From the NCBI GenBank assembly GCA_038229295.1, contig JBBROO010000019.1, positions 1 through 52,928 of the forward strand: DNA of 52,928 nt, written 5' to 3'. Source of the DNA: JAJPGZ01 sp038229295 (lineage in GTDB: Bacteria > Verrucomicrobiota > Verrucomicrobiia > Chthoniobacterales > UBA10450). The notes beneath the pieces were generated by a model that searched no databases, had not been told where the DNA came from, and saw only the letters and a list, made by a program, of their open reading frames with translations. The translations under genes were made by a program, and so were the position numbers. Shown one piece after another: positions 7,994 to 16,258 of this stretch (its first letter is position 1; every line of letters starts with the position of its first letter).

Positions 7994-8107
7994 ATGAAAG
8001 TGCGACCATCAGTGAAGAGACTTTGCGAAGCGTGCAAGATCGTGAAGCGCAAGAATGTTGTGCGCGTGATTTGCAAAAATCCGCGGCACAAGCAGCGCCA
8101 GGGCTAA
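7994..8107 (+). CDS. rpmJ: 50S ribosomal protein L36
   Basis: A 37-codon gene reading MKVRPSVKRLCEACK, then IVKRKNVVRVICKNPRHKQRQG. It has the zinc-binding C-x2-C-x12-C-x4-H arrangement of L36 (CEAC, C27, H32). The position before rpsM is canonical. The gene shares its stop region with a CTAACGA word. It is too short for most ORF cut-offs. Confidence 0.96.
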   Translation: MKVRPSVKRLCEACKIVKRKNVVRVICKNPRHKQRQG

Positions 8108-8137
8108 CGACGCACCGCAAGATCGACATCTACCTTT

Positions 8138-8533
8138 ATGCCAAGATTACTCGGAGTTGAAATTCCCGCCGACAAGCGCATCGAAGCATCGCTCACCTAC
8201 ATTTACGGCATCGGTTTGAGCACGGCCAAAAAGATTTTGGAGCAAACGAACATCGATCCGAACCTGCGCGCGAACAAACTTTCGCCGCAACAGATCAACG
8301 AGATCATTCATGCGATCACGAACAATAAGTTGCCGATCGAAGGCGATCTTCGCCGAGAAGTGCAGGGCAACTTGAAGCGCTTGCAAGCGATCAATTCGTA
8401 TCGCGGCATTCGGCATCGGCGCGGTTTGCCGGTGCGCGGGCAGCGGACTTCGACGAACGCGCGCACGCGCAAAGGGCCGCGCAAGACGGTGGGTGTGATC
8501 CGGAACAAAGATGCCAAGGCAGGAAAAACTTAA
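8138..8533 (+). CDS. rpsM: 30S ribosomal protein S13
   Basis: S13, 131 aa, lies in the 30S head and contacts L5 and the P-site tRNA. MPRLLGVEIPADKRIEASLTYIYGIG and the basic tail RGLPVRGQRTSTNARTRKGPRKTVG are diagnostic. The start ATG 8138 is preceded by a copy of the dispersed motif (8119-8128) and then TCTACCTTT; no Shine-Dalgarno sequence is apparent. Confidence 0.97.
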   Translation: MPRLLGVEIPADKRIEASLTYIYGIGLSTAKKILEQTNIDPNLRANKLSPQQINEIIHAITNNKLPIEGDLRREVQGNLKRLQAINSYRGIRHRRGLPVRGQRTSTNARTRKGPRKTVGVIRNKDAKAGKT

Positions 8534-8545
8534 CCTCTGATTCCA

Positions 8546-9190
8546 ATGGCTGAACCGAAGAAACCCGCGAAAGCGAAGAGCGAGAGCAAAAAGCCACAGG
8601 CGGCAAAGCCTGAGGGCGAGACGGAATCGAAGCCCGCAGCGCCGGCCGACGCAGCTGCAACATCGACAACTGCATCTGAGCCAACTCAAGCGGCCGCGCC
8701 TGAGACGCCCGCAGCGAAGCCGGCGAAAAAGTCGGCGCCAAAAAAAGAGCAGCCCGCCGCGGCCGCTCCTCCGCCGGAAAATCTTTCGCTGTCGAACGAC
8801 AACATTGAGCCGGTCAAAATTGTTAAGGCCAAGGGGAGTAAGAATATTCACTCCGGCATCGCGCATGTAATGTCGACATTTAATAACACGATTGTGACGA
8901 TTACTGATCTCACCGGCAAAGTGATCGGCTGGTCGAGCGCTGGCAAAGTTGGATTCAAAGGCTCACGCAAAAGCACCGCCTACGCAGCGCAGATGGTCGC
9001 GCAGGATGCATCGCGTCAGGCGATGGGCCATGGATTGAAAGAAGTAGAAGTGCGTGTGAAAGGGCCGGGCGCTGGCCGCGAATCCGCGGTGCGCGCATTG
9101 CAAGCCATCGGGCTTGATCTCACCGTCATCCGCGATGTGACGCCAGTGCCGCACAACGGTTGCCGGCCGCCGAAACAACGCCGCGTTTAG
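8546..9190 (+). CDS. rpsK: 30S ribosomal protein S11 with long N-terminal extension
   Basis: S11 forms part of the 30S platform near the E site. The 129-aa core begins about residue 90 (KAKGSKNIHSGIAHVMSTFNNT) and ends PHNGCRPPKQRRV, fully conserved. The first 85 or so residues are Lys/Ala/Pro/Glu-rich (KPAKAKSESKKPQAAKPEG onward) and probably disordered. This extension is far longer than usual for S11. No internal start close to the core was seen, so the extension is probably translated. Confidence 0.94.
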   Translation: MAEPKKPAKAKSESKKPQAAKPEGETESKPAAPADAAATSTTASEPTQAAAPETPAAKPAKKSAPKKEQPAAAAPPPENLSLSNDNIEPVKIVKAKGSKNIHSGIAHVMSTFNNTIVTITDLTGKVIGWSSAGKVGFKGSRKSTAYAAQMVAQDASRQAMGHGLKEVEVRVKGPGAGRESAVRALQAIGLDLTVIRDVTPVPHNGCRPPKQRRV

Positions 9191-9215
9191 TTAGGCAAGA
9201 TCGACATCTATATTT

Positions 9216-9827
9216 ATGGGCAGATACACCGGACCGAAAACGAAAGTCAGCCGCCGCTACGGTGTGCCGCTCTTTGGACCATCGAAATCTCTCGAGCGCA
9301 AAAATTACCCGCCGGGAATGCACGGCCCGAAAGGTTCGCGCCGCAAGCAATCCGATTACGCCATCGCGCTCGGCGAAAAACAAAAGCTTCGTTATCAGTA
9401 CGGGCTGCTTGAGAAGCAATTCCGCCGCATTTTCCAAACCGCGTTGCGCAAGCGCGGCGTCACCGGCGAAACGCTGCTGCAACTTCTCGAGACGAGGATC
9501 GACAACGTGATTTTCCGGCTTGGCTTCGCCAACACGCGCAGCGCCGCGCGCCAGCTCGTATCGCACGGTCACGCGCAAGTGAACGGGCGCACGGTCGACA
9601 TTTCTTCATTCAACGTGAAGGCCGGTGACGAGATCGCGATCAAAGACAAACCGAAGTCGCGGCAACTGGCCGCACGCAATCTTGAGCTCACGCAGATCGT
9701 GCCGGTGCCGGATTGGCTGACGGTCGATCGCGACGGGTTCAAAGGAAAAGTCTCGCGCATTCCTTCGCGCGATGAAATGCAACCGATCGTCAACGAGCAG
9801 TTGATCGTCGAGTTGTATTCTCGATAG
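9216..9827 (+). CDS. rpsD: 30S ribosomal protein S4
   Basis: S4, 203 aa, is a primary 16S rRNA-binding assembly protein. The N terminus MGRYTGPKTKVSRRYGVPL lacks the zinc cysteines found in some S4 proteins. The S4 RNA-binding domain is visible around residues 93-150 (ETRIDNVIFRLGFANTRSAARQLVSHGH). It is preceded by a dispersed motif copy (9197-9206) and TCTATATTT. In most relatives rpoA and rplQ would follow; here a hypothetical gene does. Confidence 0.97.
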   Translation: MGRYTGPKTKVSRRYGVPLFGPSKSLERKNYPPGMHGPKGSRRKQSDYAIALGEKQKLRYQYGLLEKQFRRIFQTALRKRGVTGETLLQLLETRIDNVIFRLGFANTRSAARQLVSHGHAQVNGRTVDISSFNVKAGDEIAIKDKPKSRQLAARNLELTQIVPVPDWLTVDRDGFKGKVSRIPSRDEMQPIVNEQLIVELYSR

Positions 9828-9857
9828 CAAAATTTCCGCATAATCCTCGTTAGACCC

Positions 9858-10175
9858 GTGGCAAAGCGCAACGTTACCTACATTGTCATTGCGCTCAACG
9901 TTCTGTACATCGCGATGCTTGCTGTTTGCGCATTTTTTCTCGGTAGTCATCATCCTCCACCTCTCGCAGCTGTGCGAAGCCAGATTGAGGCATCTTCTTC
10001 TTTCGAGGACTTGCGACCACGCGCTTTGCATATCGTGTCCGCTAACGAAGCTTCTGATCGTGCGATCGGACATCTACACGAGACCATCACACATCTCATC
10101 AAGCTTGGCATTGTACTGGCGGCTGTTAACTTATCTTTGTTGTGTTTTCTTGTGCCACGCGCTCTGCGAGTATGA
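9858..10175 (+). CDS. Hypothetical small membrane protein
   Basis: A 105-aa ORF from GTG 9858, 30 bases after rpsD. It has a hydrophobic helix at about residues 8-29 (VTYIVIALNVLYIAMLAVCAFFLG) and another at about 83-101, with a polar segment of about 50 residues between them. I recognise no family. The position suggests read-through from the ribosomal operon, but no function can be assigned. The coding call is moderate because nothing but the open frame and hydrophobic pattern supports it. Confidence 0.45.
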   Translation: MAKRNVTYIVIALNVLYIAMLAVCAFFLGSHHPPPLAAVRSQIEASSSFEDLRPRALHIVSANEASDRAIGHLHETITHLIKLGIVLAAVNLSLLCFLVPRALRV

Positions 10176-10214
10176 CGGGCCTCGCTCCGGTAGCCGCAGC
10201 TGATCTTATTTTCG

Positions 10215-10466
10215 TTAGGCTTGGCTTGAAAGATTCGTGGCGATAAATTCGAGAGCTTTGTCGTAGCTGCGGCGCTGAAGATAGTGCGCCAATTGCGGAT
10301 CGATGGGTCGCGGCAACGCCGTTTGTAACATGTCGATCTTTTCCGAGATCGCTTGCAGCCGCTGCATATGCTTCTCCGGTTCGCGACGACTTTTCTCATC
10401 GGCGATCACGGCCAAACGTTCGCGAAGCGCAGCGGCAAGATCGACAATCACATGTTCGTTTGGCAT
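10215..10466 (-). CDS. Hypothetical small helical protein
   Basis: An 83-aa ORF on the minus strand, rich in Arg, Glu, Leu and Ala, probably a helical hairpin (LAAALRERLAVIADEKSRREPEKHMQRLQAISEKIDML). The C-terminal part, LQRRSYDKALEFI, resembles short helical domains but I do not recognise the family. It contains two dispersed motif copies (10331-10340 and 10437-10446), suggesting it is resident DNA. It converges on the hypothetical membrane gene upstream. Confidence 0.55.
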   Translation of the reverse strand: MPNEHVIVDLAAALRERLAVIADEKSRREPEKHMQRLQAISEKIDMLQTALPRPIDPQLAHYLQRRSYDKALEFIATNLSSQA

Positions 10467-10520
10467 CGGGGTTGAAACTAAAGCTTGAAACGCGCATTCG
10501 TTTTGCGCAAGCGTGCAGCG

Positions 10521-10937
10521 ATGAGCGACGTGGCGCCGAAGCGAATTTTGATGGTGGATGACGATGTCGCTTTGCTGCGGATCGTGCGCGAAGCGTTGAC
10601 CGCGTGCCTGCGTTGCGAAGTCGATACTTCACCGCAACCGGAATACGGCTTCGAGCTCGCTCTCAAGAAAACATACGACTTGCTCATCTTCGATTTCCAA
10701 ATGCCAATGATCGACGGGGCGATGCTATTTTTTTTGATCGGGAAGGTTTACAACAATGCGCAACCGCCGCGGACGGTGCCTCCCCTTTTGCTTGTGTCCG
10801 GAAGAGGGGATGAAGACCGCGCGCAGGAATTGTTAAAGGAACCGGGTGTGAGCGGATTGGTCGCGAAACCATTCGCGGTTAACCGGCTTCTCGAAAAAAT
10901 TCGGGCGGCGGTGCCGGGGATCGAGTCGCTGCCGTAA
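10521..10937 (+). CDS. Single-domain response regulator (REC)
   Basis: A CheY-like receiver of 138 aa from ATG 10521 (MSDVAPKRILMVDDDVALL). The acidic pocket DDD, the phosphoacceptor Asp in LLIFDFQMPMIDG, the switch Ser in LLLVSGRG and the conserved Lys in LVAKPFA are all present. There is no output domain, so it must act through protein contacts or phosphorelay. No histidine kinase is nearby. The frame opens 12 codons earlier, but the ATG just before the receiver is the better start. Confidence 0.85.
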   Translation: MSDVAPKRILMVDDDVALLRIVREALTACLRCEVDTSPQPEYGFELALKKTYDLLIFDFQMPMIDGAMLFFLIGKVYNNAQPPRTVPPLLLVSGRGDEDRAQELLKEPGVSGLVAKPFAVNRLLEKIRAAVPGIESLP

Positions 10938-11237
10938 TTAATTCGAGCTGAGTTCGGAAAGCAGTTGGCGCCGGGCTTCTATCCAATCGGAGCTGGCGTC
11001 GCCGACGAGATCGAGGCGATGGCGGCGCTCCGAGATGAAGTAGGCGCGCAGCTGGATTTCCTCATTCGTGGGTTCGATGCGAGTGGATGCGGCGCTTTTT
11101 GCGGTCTTCGTTTTTCGCGCAGCGGGCGTGGATTTACCGGAGCTTTTCTTCCTGGTAGTTGTCGATCTTGCACGCGGTCGCTTCTCGGAATCAATCGCGG
11201 TGTCGGCATTCGCAGTGGTTTTTGTTTTCTTCGGCAC
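10938..11237 (-). CDS. DUF2934-like protein with basic N terminus
   Basis: A 99-aa protein. The C-terminal 45 residues (EIQLRAYFISERRHRLDLVGDASSDWIEARRQLL) match the DUF2934 pattern of an R-A-Y motif followed by D-W-x-A-R/E. The first 50 residues are Lys/Thr/Ser/Ala-rich and likely disordered. The function of DUF2934 is unknown. It ends immediately after the convergent response-regulator stop. A dispersed motif copy at 11160-11169 lies in the low-complexity part. Confidence 0.7.
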   Translation of the reverse strand: MPKKTKTTANADTAIDSEKRPRARSTTTRKKSSGKSTPAARKTKTAKSAASTRIEPTNEEIQLRAYFISERRHRLDLVGDASSDWIEARRQLLSELSSN

Positions 11238-11317
11238 AGCTAAATGGTTTTTGGTTTGTATCGGTTAACGCGAGCCGCGCGATTGGCAAGTAGATTCTCC
11301 TGACCTACCTTTGTCGC

Positions 11318-11740
11318 ATGCGACACTTTATTTTCCGCTGGGCCGTAACCACTGTGGCGGTGTTGGTGGCTTCGTCGGTGTTGCATGGCATTCGCTATGA
11401 CTCGGTCGGGTCGTTGATCGGCGCGGCGTTGTTGCTCGGAATCTTGAACGCTTTTTTGCGGCCCGTGTTGCTGATTCTGAGTGCGCCGTTAATTCTGCTG
11501 ACGCTCGGTTTTTTCATTCTGGTGGTAAACGGTCTTATGCTTCTCTTTGTGCCCGGAATAGTGAGCGGATTCCATGTCGATGGATTTGGCAGTGCGTTTT
11601 GGGGTGCCATCATCATCAGCATCGTGAGTTGGCTGCTGAGTGCGTTTTTCCGCGGCAGCGACGGCCGCGTGCATGTGCTGACGCATCACGCGCAGATCAA
11701 ACGCGTTGATGGTCGCGTGATCGAGCCCGGTGACAGATGA
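11318..11740 (+). CDS. YvlD/phage-holin superfamily IV-like membrane protein
   Basis: A 140-aa protein with four hydrophobic segments (about residues 7-22, 31-50, 55-80 and 95-112). The segment LLGILNAFLRPVLLILSAPL is typical of the small membrane family annotated as 4-TMS phage holin superfamily IV or YvlD-like. Despite the name, these are chromosomal proteins of unknown role, not phage lysis genes. Its stop overlaps the trpF start (ATGA). Confidence 0.8.
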   Translation: MRHFIFRWAVTTVAVLVASSVLHGIRYDSVGSLIGAALLLGILNAFLRPVLLILSAPLILLTLGFFILVVNGLMLLFVPGIVSGFHVDGFGSAFWGAIIISIVSWLLSAFFRGSDGRVHVLTHHAQIKRVDGRVIEPGDR

Positions 11741-12405
11741 TCTCGGGCATCTTTCCTGATGCTTCGACAACAGGATATCGGACGCGAGTAAAAATTTGTG
11801 GGATCACGAATGCGGCCGATGCGACGACCGCGATCGACAGTGGTGCTGATGCGCTCGGATTTAATTTTTTCCCCGGCAGCTCGCGGTACATCGACATTTC
11901 ATCGGGGATTGATTGGTTGAAGGAATTGCCAAGCGACGTTTTGAAAGTCGCGGTGCTTGTCGATCCAACTTTTCAGCAAGCGATCGAGATGGCGGAATTG
12001 CCATTCATTGATGCTCTGCAATTACACGGCGACGAGTCCCCGGAGTTTTGTCGATCTTTGGCCGAGAGGGGGATTCAATTCGCGAAAGCTATCGGGGTTC
12101 GCGACGAAGATTCGATTGTCGATCTTCCGTCCTACTTCACGCGCACAATTTTGTTGGATTCGCGTGCGCAAGATTTCGGCGGCAGCGGCGAGACATTTCC
12201 GTGGCGTCTGGCGGAAAGGGTCGTGAAGGATCAAGAAGAATGGCAGATCATTCTGGCCGGCGGTCTGCAGCCGGAAAACGTAGCGGACGCCGTGGGCCAA
12301 GTCCGCCCCTTCGCTGTCGATGTTACGACGGGTGTCGAGGCATCTCCCGGCCGGAAAGATCCTGCTCGAGTGCGAGCATTCATCGACGCCGCACACGCGG
12401 CGTAA
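11737..12405 (+). CDS. trpF: Phosphoribosylanthranilate isomerase
   Basis: Third step of tryptophan synthesis: isomerises N-(5-phosphoribosyl)anthranilate to CdRP. It has a TIM-barrel family length (222 aa). Catalytic Cys is in VKICGITN, and the Asp is in LLDSRAQDFGGSGETF (about residues 137-152). AGGLQPENV and DVTTGVEASPG form the phosphate-binding end. The N terminus has about 15 extra residues before the usual start. It is coupled to the membrane gene before it; no other trp genes are in the window. Confidence 0.95.
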   Translation: MISGIFPDASTTGYRTRVKICGITNAADATTAIDSGADALGFNFFPGSSRYIDISSGIDWLKELPSDVLKVAVLVDPTFQQAIEMAELPFIDALQLHGDESPEFCRSLAERGIQFAKAIGVRDEDSIVDLPSYFTRTILLDSRAQDFGGSGETFPWRLAERVVKDQEEWQIILAGGLQPENVADAVGQVRPFAVDVTTGVEASPGRKDPARVRAFIDAAHAA

Positions 12406-12496
12406 TTCAGTCGCCCGCGCTGTCAGATCAAGCGGGGAGGGGTGGTCTGCTTCCTGCTTTAGACACTCGCGCGCTATTTTTGCATCCCATCTTACT

Positions 12497-14287
12497 ATGG
12501 CTAACTCCTTAACCAAACTGAGCTGCGCTACGGCAGTGTTGCTCGGTGCATTGTCCCTCGCTCAAGCACAGACCGGTTCGCCTTCTCCGGCTAACAACTC
12601 TGCGCCTGCGCTTCCCTCCGCTCCGGTGTCCCCGTCAACCGCCAAGTCGGCTGACAGTTCGCCTTTATTGCTCGTCCAAGCTTCGGCTTCCGGCGCGGCG
12701 CCTTCACCGGCTGCGGCAACTACGGCGACAACAACCACCAAGACTACGACAAGCGCGGCGACAACAGAACAAGATGCGTCCGTGGAAAGCGGCGGAGTAG
12801 GTGTGCGAGAATTTCAAGGCGACGATGTCGGCCAGGTGCTGCGACTTCTCGCTCGTCAGGCGAAGATCAACATGGTCGTGAGTGAAGCGGTCACGGGCGC
12901 CGTGACGATGCGTTTGGAAGATGTCACCGCGTTGCAAGCGATCTCGATCATCGTGAAGGCCAAGAGTCTGTTCATGGACAAGATCGACAGTGTTTATTAC
13001 ATCAAGACGCCGCAAGAACGCACGGCCGAGCCGACCGAGAGCGACAGCTATCAGTTCAGCTACTCACGGGCAAAAGAGACCGCGCCGTTGATCGCGTCGC
13101 AATTGGCCAGCCACGATCCACCGCAAGTCGACGAGCGTACCAACACCATTTTCTTCCGTGAGACCCGCAGCAACATCGACAACGTGCGCAAGCTGCTCGT
13201 GCAAATCGACAAGCCGACCAAGCAGGTAATGATCGAAGCACGTCTGGTTGAGGTCACCGCGAATCCGAGACAGTCCTACGGAATTAACTGGAGCGGAGTG
13301 CTTGGTAGTTCCACCAGTGCGCAAACCTTCAAATTTGCCGGTTCTTCTCCAGGTAGTGCCAAAGTCAAAGGAGATGGGACGGTTGTTCCCGACCAACTTC
13401 CGGCGGTGACCACCGACAAGTCAGGCAAGCTTTCGGGCTTTGATTTTCTACGTGACGCCGAACACGGCTTGGCTGCTATCGGCGGCCAGTTTGCCATCTT
13501 ATCAATTCCGCAAATGTCCGCCACGTTGCGCTTCTTAAACGAAGACTCGGATGCCGAGTTTCTGGCTAACCCGCGCGTCGTCACAGCCGATAATCAACAG
13601 GCGAAGATCGAGATTACGCGCAATCAACCAGTGCCGCAGTTGAACTTCAATGAACAGACGGCGACCGCAGTGTTCGGCGGATTCCAAGACAAAATCTTCG
13701 GCAACACGCTCCTGGTGCGGCCATCGGTTAACAAAGACAGCTTTGTCACGTTGAGCGTGAAACCCGAGATCAGCAACAAGGTTGGCGACCAATCCTTCGT
13801 TTTCGCGGGAGCGACTGTAACAAGCCCCATCATCGACAAGCGCTCGCTCGACTCCAACGTGTTGATCAAGAGCGGCGACACCCTGGCCATCGGCGGCCTT
13901 CTCCAGGATGAACAAACTAAGGCGCGGACGAAGGTGCCGGTGCTGGGCGACATTCCGGTGCTCGGATACTTTTTCCAGGAGAAACTTAACGCGAGGACCA
14001 AGCGCAACCTGCTCGTCTTTGTCACCCCGACGATTATCGATCAGCATTACGGTACCGGTTTGGAAGATCAGGTCAGCGGATTGCACCACAGCGGCGAAGA
14101 ATTCGCCGATCCGAATGGCTGGCGCAACAATGCCAAGGGCGCCATTCGCCTGGTGCCCACTCCGCAACGTCATCTCGCCGCCGATTACCCGAAACCGGGA
14201 ATCCCGCCGGCGCCGACGGTCGAGTCCGTATCGGTCGAAACGCACCAAGTCGACTTCAAGAGTACAGCTCCAGTGCGCGACGAATAG
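12497..14287 (+). CDS. Secretin (GspD/PilQ family outer-membrane channel)
   Basis: A 596-aa outer-membrane secretin. From ATG 12497 there is a signal peptide (LSCATAVLLGALSLAQAQ), then about 75 residues of Ser/Thr/Ala/Pro linker. An N0/STN-like domain follows (FQGDDVGQVLRLLARQAKI, about residues 105-123), then an N1-type domain (ERTNTIFFRETRSNIDNV). The beta-barrel secretin domain carries its hallmark VPVLGDIPVLGYFF (480-493) and RNLLVFVTPTII. No pilus or type II secretion partners adjoin, so whether it serves pili, secretion or DNA uptake is unknown. The frame opens upstream inside trpF, but the signal peptide fixes the start. Confidence 0.88.
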   Translation: MANSLTKLSCATAVLLGALSLAQAQTGSPSPANNSAPALPSAPVSPSTAKSADSSPLLLVQASASGAAPSPAAATTATTTTKTTTSAATTEQDASVESGGVGVREFQGDDVGQVLRLLARQAKINMVVSEAVTGAVTMRLEDVTALQAISIIVKAKSLFMDKIDSVYYIKTPQERTAEPTESDSYQFSYSRAKETAPLIASQLASHDPPQVDERTNTIFFRETRSNIDNVRKLLVQIDKPTKQVMIEARLVEVTANPRQSYGINWSGVLGSSTSAQTFKFAGSSPGSAKVKGDGTVVPDQLPAVTTDKSGKLSGFDFLRDAEHGLAAIGGQFAILSIPQMSATLRFLNEDSDAEFLANPRVVTADNQQAKIEITRNQPVPQLNFNEQTATAVFGGFQDKIFGNTLLVRPSVNKDSFVTLSVKPEISNKVGDQSFVFAGATVTSPIIDKRSLDSNVLIKSGDTLAIGGLLQDEQTKARTKVPVLGDIPVLGYFFQEKLNARTKRNLLVFVTPTIIDQHYGTGLEDQVSGLHHSGEEFADPNGWRNNAKGAIRLVPTPQRHLAADYPKPGIPPAPTVESVSVETHQVDFKSTAPVRDE

Positions 14288-14310
14288 AAATTTTAGTAGA
14301 TGTGGGGTTG

Positions 14311-14350
14311 AGAGGGGGCGGATGCTTCGGCGTCCGCCCTCTTTGTTTTT
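14311..14350 (+). terminator. Rho-independent terminator after the secretin gene
   Basis: A GC-rich hairpin, AGAGGG(G)GCGGATGC with loop TTCG and complementary arm GCGTCCGCCCTCT, followed by TTGTTTTT. It ends at the 3' end of the convergent sigma-factor gene and may act on both strands. Confidence 0.8.
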
Positions 14351-14951
14351 ACTGCTTCAAATAATTGCTCAATCGCGCTCGCAGCTCTGTCCGGGCCCGA
14401 AAGAGAAGACTCTTCACCGCGGGCACGGACAAATCGAGAACCTCTGCGATTTCCTCATAACTTAATTCCTCATACCGCCGCAACACCACCGCCATGCGCT
14501 GACTTTCCGGAAGATCGACAATCGCCTTCTCGATCGCGCCCTGCAGCTCCTGCTCCAGAAGCGCCGCGTCCGGCGCCTGCACCGATTCGTCCTTAATCGG
14601 AATGTCTTCGGCATTCGCTTCGGTCTGCATGGAAACGTGCGTGTGTCGCTTCGTCCGACGCATTTCGTTGAAAACAAGATTGCGCGTGATTTTCAACAGC
14701 CAGGTCGTGAATTTTGCGCGTGGCACATAACGGCCGGCGTTGCGCCAGACCCGCACAAAAACCTGCTGCGCGATGTCTTCCACTTCGGAATTTGTCGAGA
14801 GCATCCGGCCCACCGTTCCGATAACGAGCGATTGATGTCGCTCAATTAATTCCTCGAGCGCGGCCGTGTCGCCGCGCGCGATCAAGCCCATTAAACGCAC
14901 ATCTTCGGCGTCGTCGGATTGCCCCGCCGGTTTGGGATCATTGCGGGACAT
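14349..14951 (-). CDS. ECF-type RNA polymerase sigma factor
   Basis: A 200-aa sigma-70 family protein of the ECF class. Region 2 spans about residues 25-95 (LIERHQSLVIGTVGRML through AKFTTWLLKITRNLVFNEMRR). Region 4 spans about 135-190 (DLPESQRMAVVLRRYEELSYEEIAEVLDLSVPAVKSLLFRARTEL), the DNA-reading helix-turn-helix. Regions 2 and 4 are joined by a short acidic linker with no ECF-specific extra domain. No anti-sigma gene adjoins, so the signal is unknown. It is divergent from mqnE. Confidence 0.93.
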   Translation of the reverse strand: MSRNDPKPAGQSDDAEDVRLMGLIARGDTAALEELIERHQSLVIGTVGRMLSTNSEVEDIAQQVFVRVWRNAGRYVPRAKFTTWLLKITRNLVFNEMRRTKRHTHVSMQTEANAEDIPIKDESVQAPDAALLEQELQGAIEKAIVDLPESQRMAVVLRRYEELSYEEIAEVLDLSVPAVKSLLFRARTELRARLSNYLKQ

Positions 14952-15106
14952 TAGGGGAAAGATGCCTTGCGGTCCTGCGACCGCTTGAGAACCTTCAATC
15001 TGTTACCGAGCCTCTTCAAGTTCTTCGTTGGACGCAAAGTCGTCCTTTTTGTTGCAAGCCCAAACGCGGACGTGCATTCTAAGATCGACATATTGATCTC
15101 GGACGA

Positions 15107-16255
15107 ATGAATCATCTGCTTATTCCGAAAGAACTCAGAGCTATCGCCGAAAAGGTGGACGCGCGGCAGCGTCTTTCCGAGGCAGATGCGCTCGCTTTGT
15201 ATCGATGCAACGATCTGAATGCGCTCGGTATTCTCGCCAGCGCGGTGCGCGAACGAAAAAATGGCGACGCCGCCACTTACATTCTCAATCGCTACATCAA
15301 CTATTCGAACATCTGTGTGCTCTCCTGCCAGTTTTGCGCTTTCGCTGCGCGCAAACGCGACGCCCACGCCTTCGAGCGCGCCATTGACGACATTATCGCG
15401 GCCGTGCGCGATGCGCTCGATCTCGGCATCACCGAAGTCCATATGGTCGGCGGATTACATCCGTCCTTGAACAAAGATTGGTATCTGAATCTCTTGCGCG
15501 AATTGCGCGCGCTCGATCCCGATTTGCACATCAAAGCGTTTACCGCCATCGAGATTCGTCACTTCGCGCAGCGCATCTTTAAGATGTCGATCCACGATAC
15601 CTTGTCGATCTTGCGCGAAGCCGGGCTCGGTTCATTGACCGGCGGCGGCGCGGAAATTTTTGATGCCACCGTCCGCGATGAGATTTGTCGCGGCAAAGAA
15701 AGCGGCGAGGAATGGCTCGATGTGCATCGCACTTGGCACAACATGGGCGGCCGCAGCACCTGCACCATGCTTTACGGACACATCGAAACGCTCGAGCAAC
15801 GCGTTGATCATTTACGCCAACTGCGCGCGTTGCAGGACGAAACCGGCGGCTTCACCGGCTTCGTTCCTTTCGCGTTCGAGCCGCAGACTACGGTCCTCGC
15901 GCATGTGAAAGCGGCCTCAGCGTTCGAGCAACTGCGCAACCTCGCCGTGAGCCGCGTTTATCTCGATAACATCGACCATCTCACCGCCTATTGGGTCAGC
16001 ATGGGTCTTCCGCTGGCGCAGGTTTCGCTCAGCTACGGTGTGGACGATTTGCACGGCACCATCATGGAAGAAAAAATCTTCCACATGGCCGGCGCGACCA
16101 CGCCGCAGGAGCTGACCGTCGCCACACTTGAGCGCGTCATCCGCGAAGCGGGTCGAGAACCGATTCAACGCGACAGCTACTATCGCCATATCACTCCGCC
16201 GGCGCGCCCTGAGAAAAAAATCGAGTCGACTGAAGCAGAACTCGCCTGCGCCTAG
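15107..16255 (+). CDS. mqnE: Aminofutalosine synthase (radical SAM)
   Basis: Radical-SAM enzyme of the futalosine pathway: joins the mqnA product to adenosine to give aminofutalosine. The 382-aa protein has the cluster motif CxxxCxxC at C70, C74 and C77 (CVLSCQFC) and family blocks VGGLHP, KAFTAIEI and LTGGGAEIFD. The SAM-binding C-terminal sequence YLDNIDHLTAYW is present. mqnC, a close relative, has different flanking residues; mqnE fits better because mqnA follows directly. A dispersed motif copy lies 16 bases before the start. Confidence 0.9.
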   Translation: MNHLLIPKELRAIAEKVDARQRLSEADALALYRCNDLNALGILASAVRERKNGDAATYILNRYINYSNICVLSCQFCAFAARKRDAHAFERAIDDIIAAVRDALDLGITEVHMVGGLHPSLNKDWYLNLLRELRALDPDLHIKAFTAIEIRHFAQRIFKMSIHDTLSILREAGLGSLTGGGAEIFDATVRDEICRGKESGEEWLDVHRTWHNMGGRSTCTMLYGHIETLEQRVDHLRQLRALQDETGGFTGFVPFAFEPQTTVLAHVKAASAFEQLRNLAVSRVYLDNIDHLTAYWVSMGLPLAQVSLSYGVDDLHGTIMEEKIFHMAGATTPQELTVATLERVIREAGREPIQRDSYYRHITPPARPEKKIESTEAELACA

Positions 16256-16258
16256 CGA

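Noticed and set aside
8147..8866. 239-codon minus-strand ORF opposite rpsM and rpsK
   Set aside because: Arg/Leu/Cys-rich shadow of conserved ribosomal genes; no family pattern.
11318..11740. Phage holin, hence prophage
   Set aside because: The family name is misleading; no other phage gene is near and the protein is a widespread chromosomal membrane protein.
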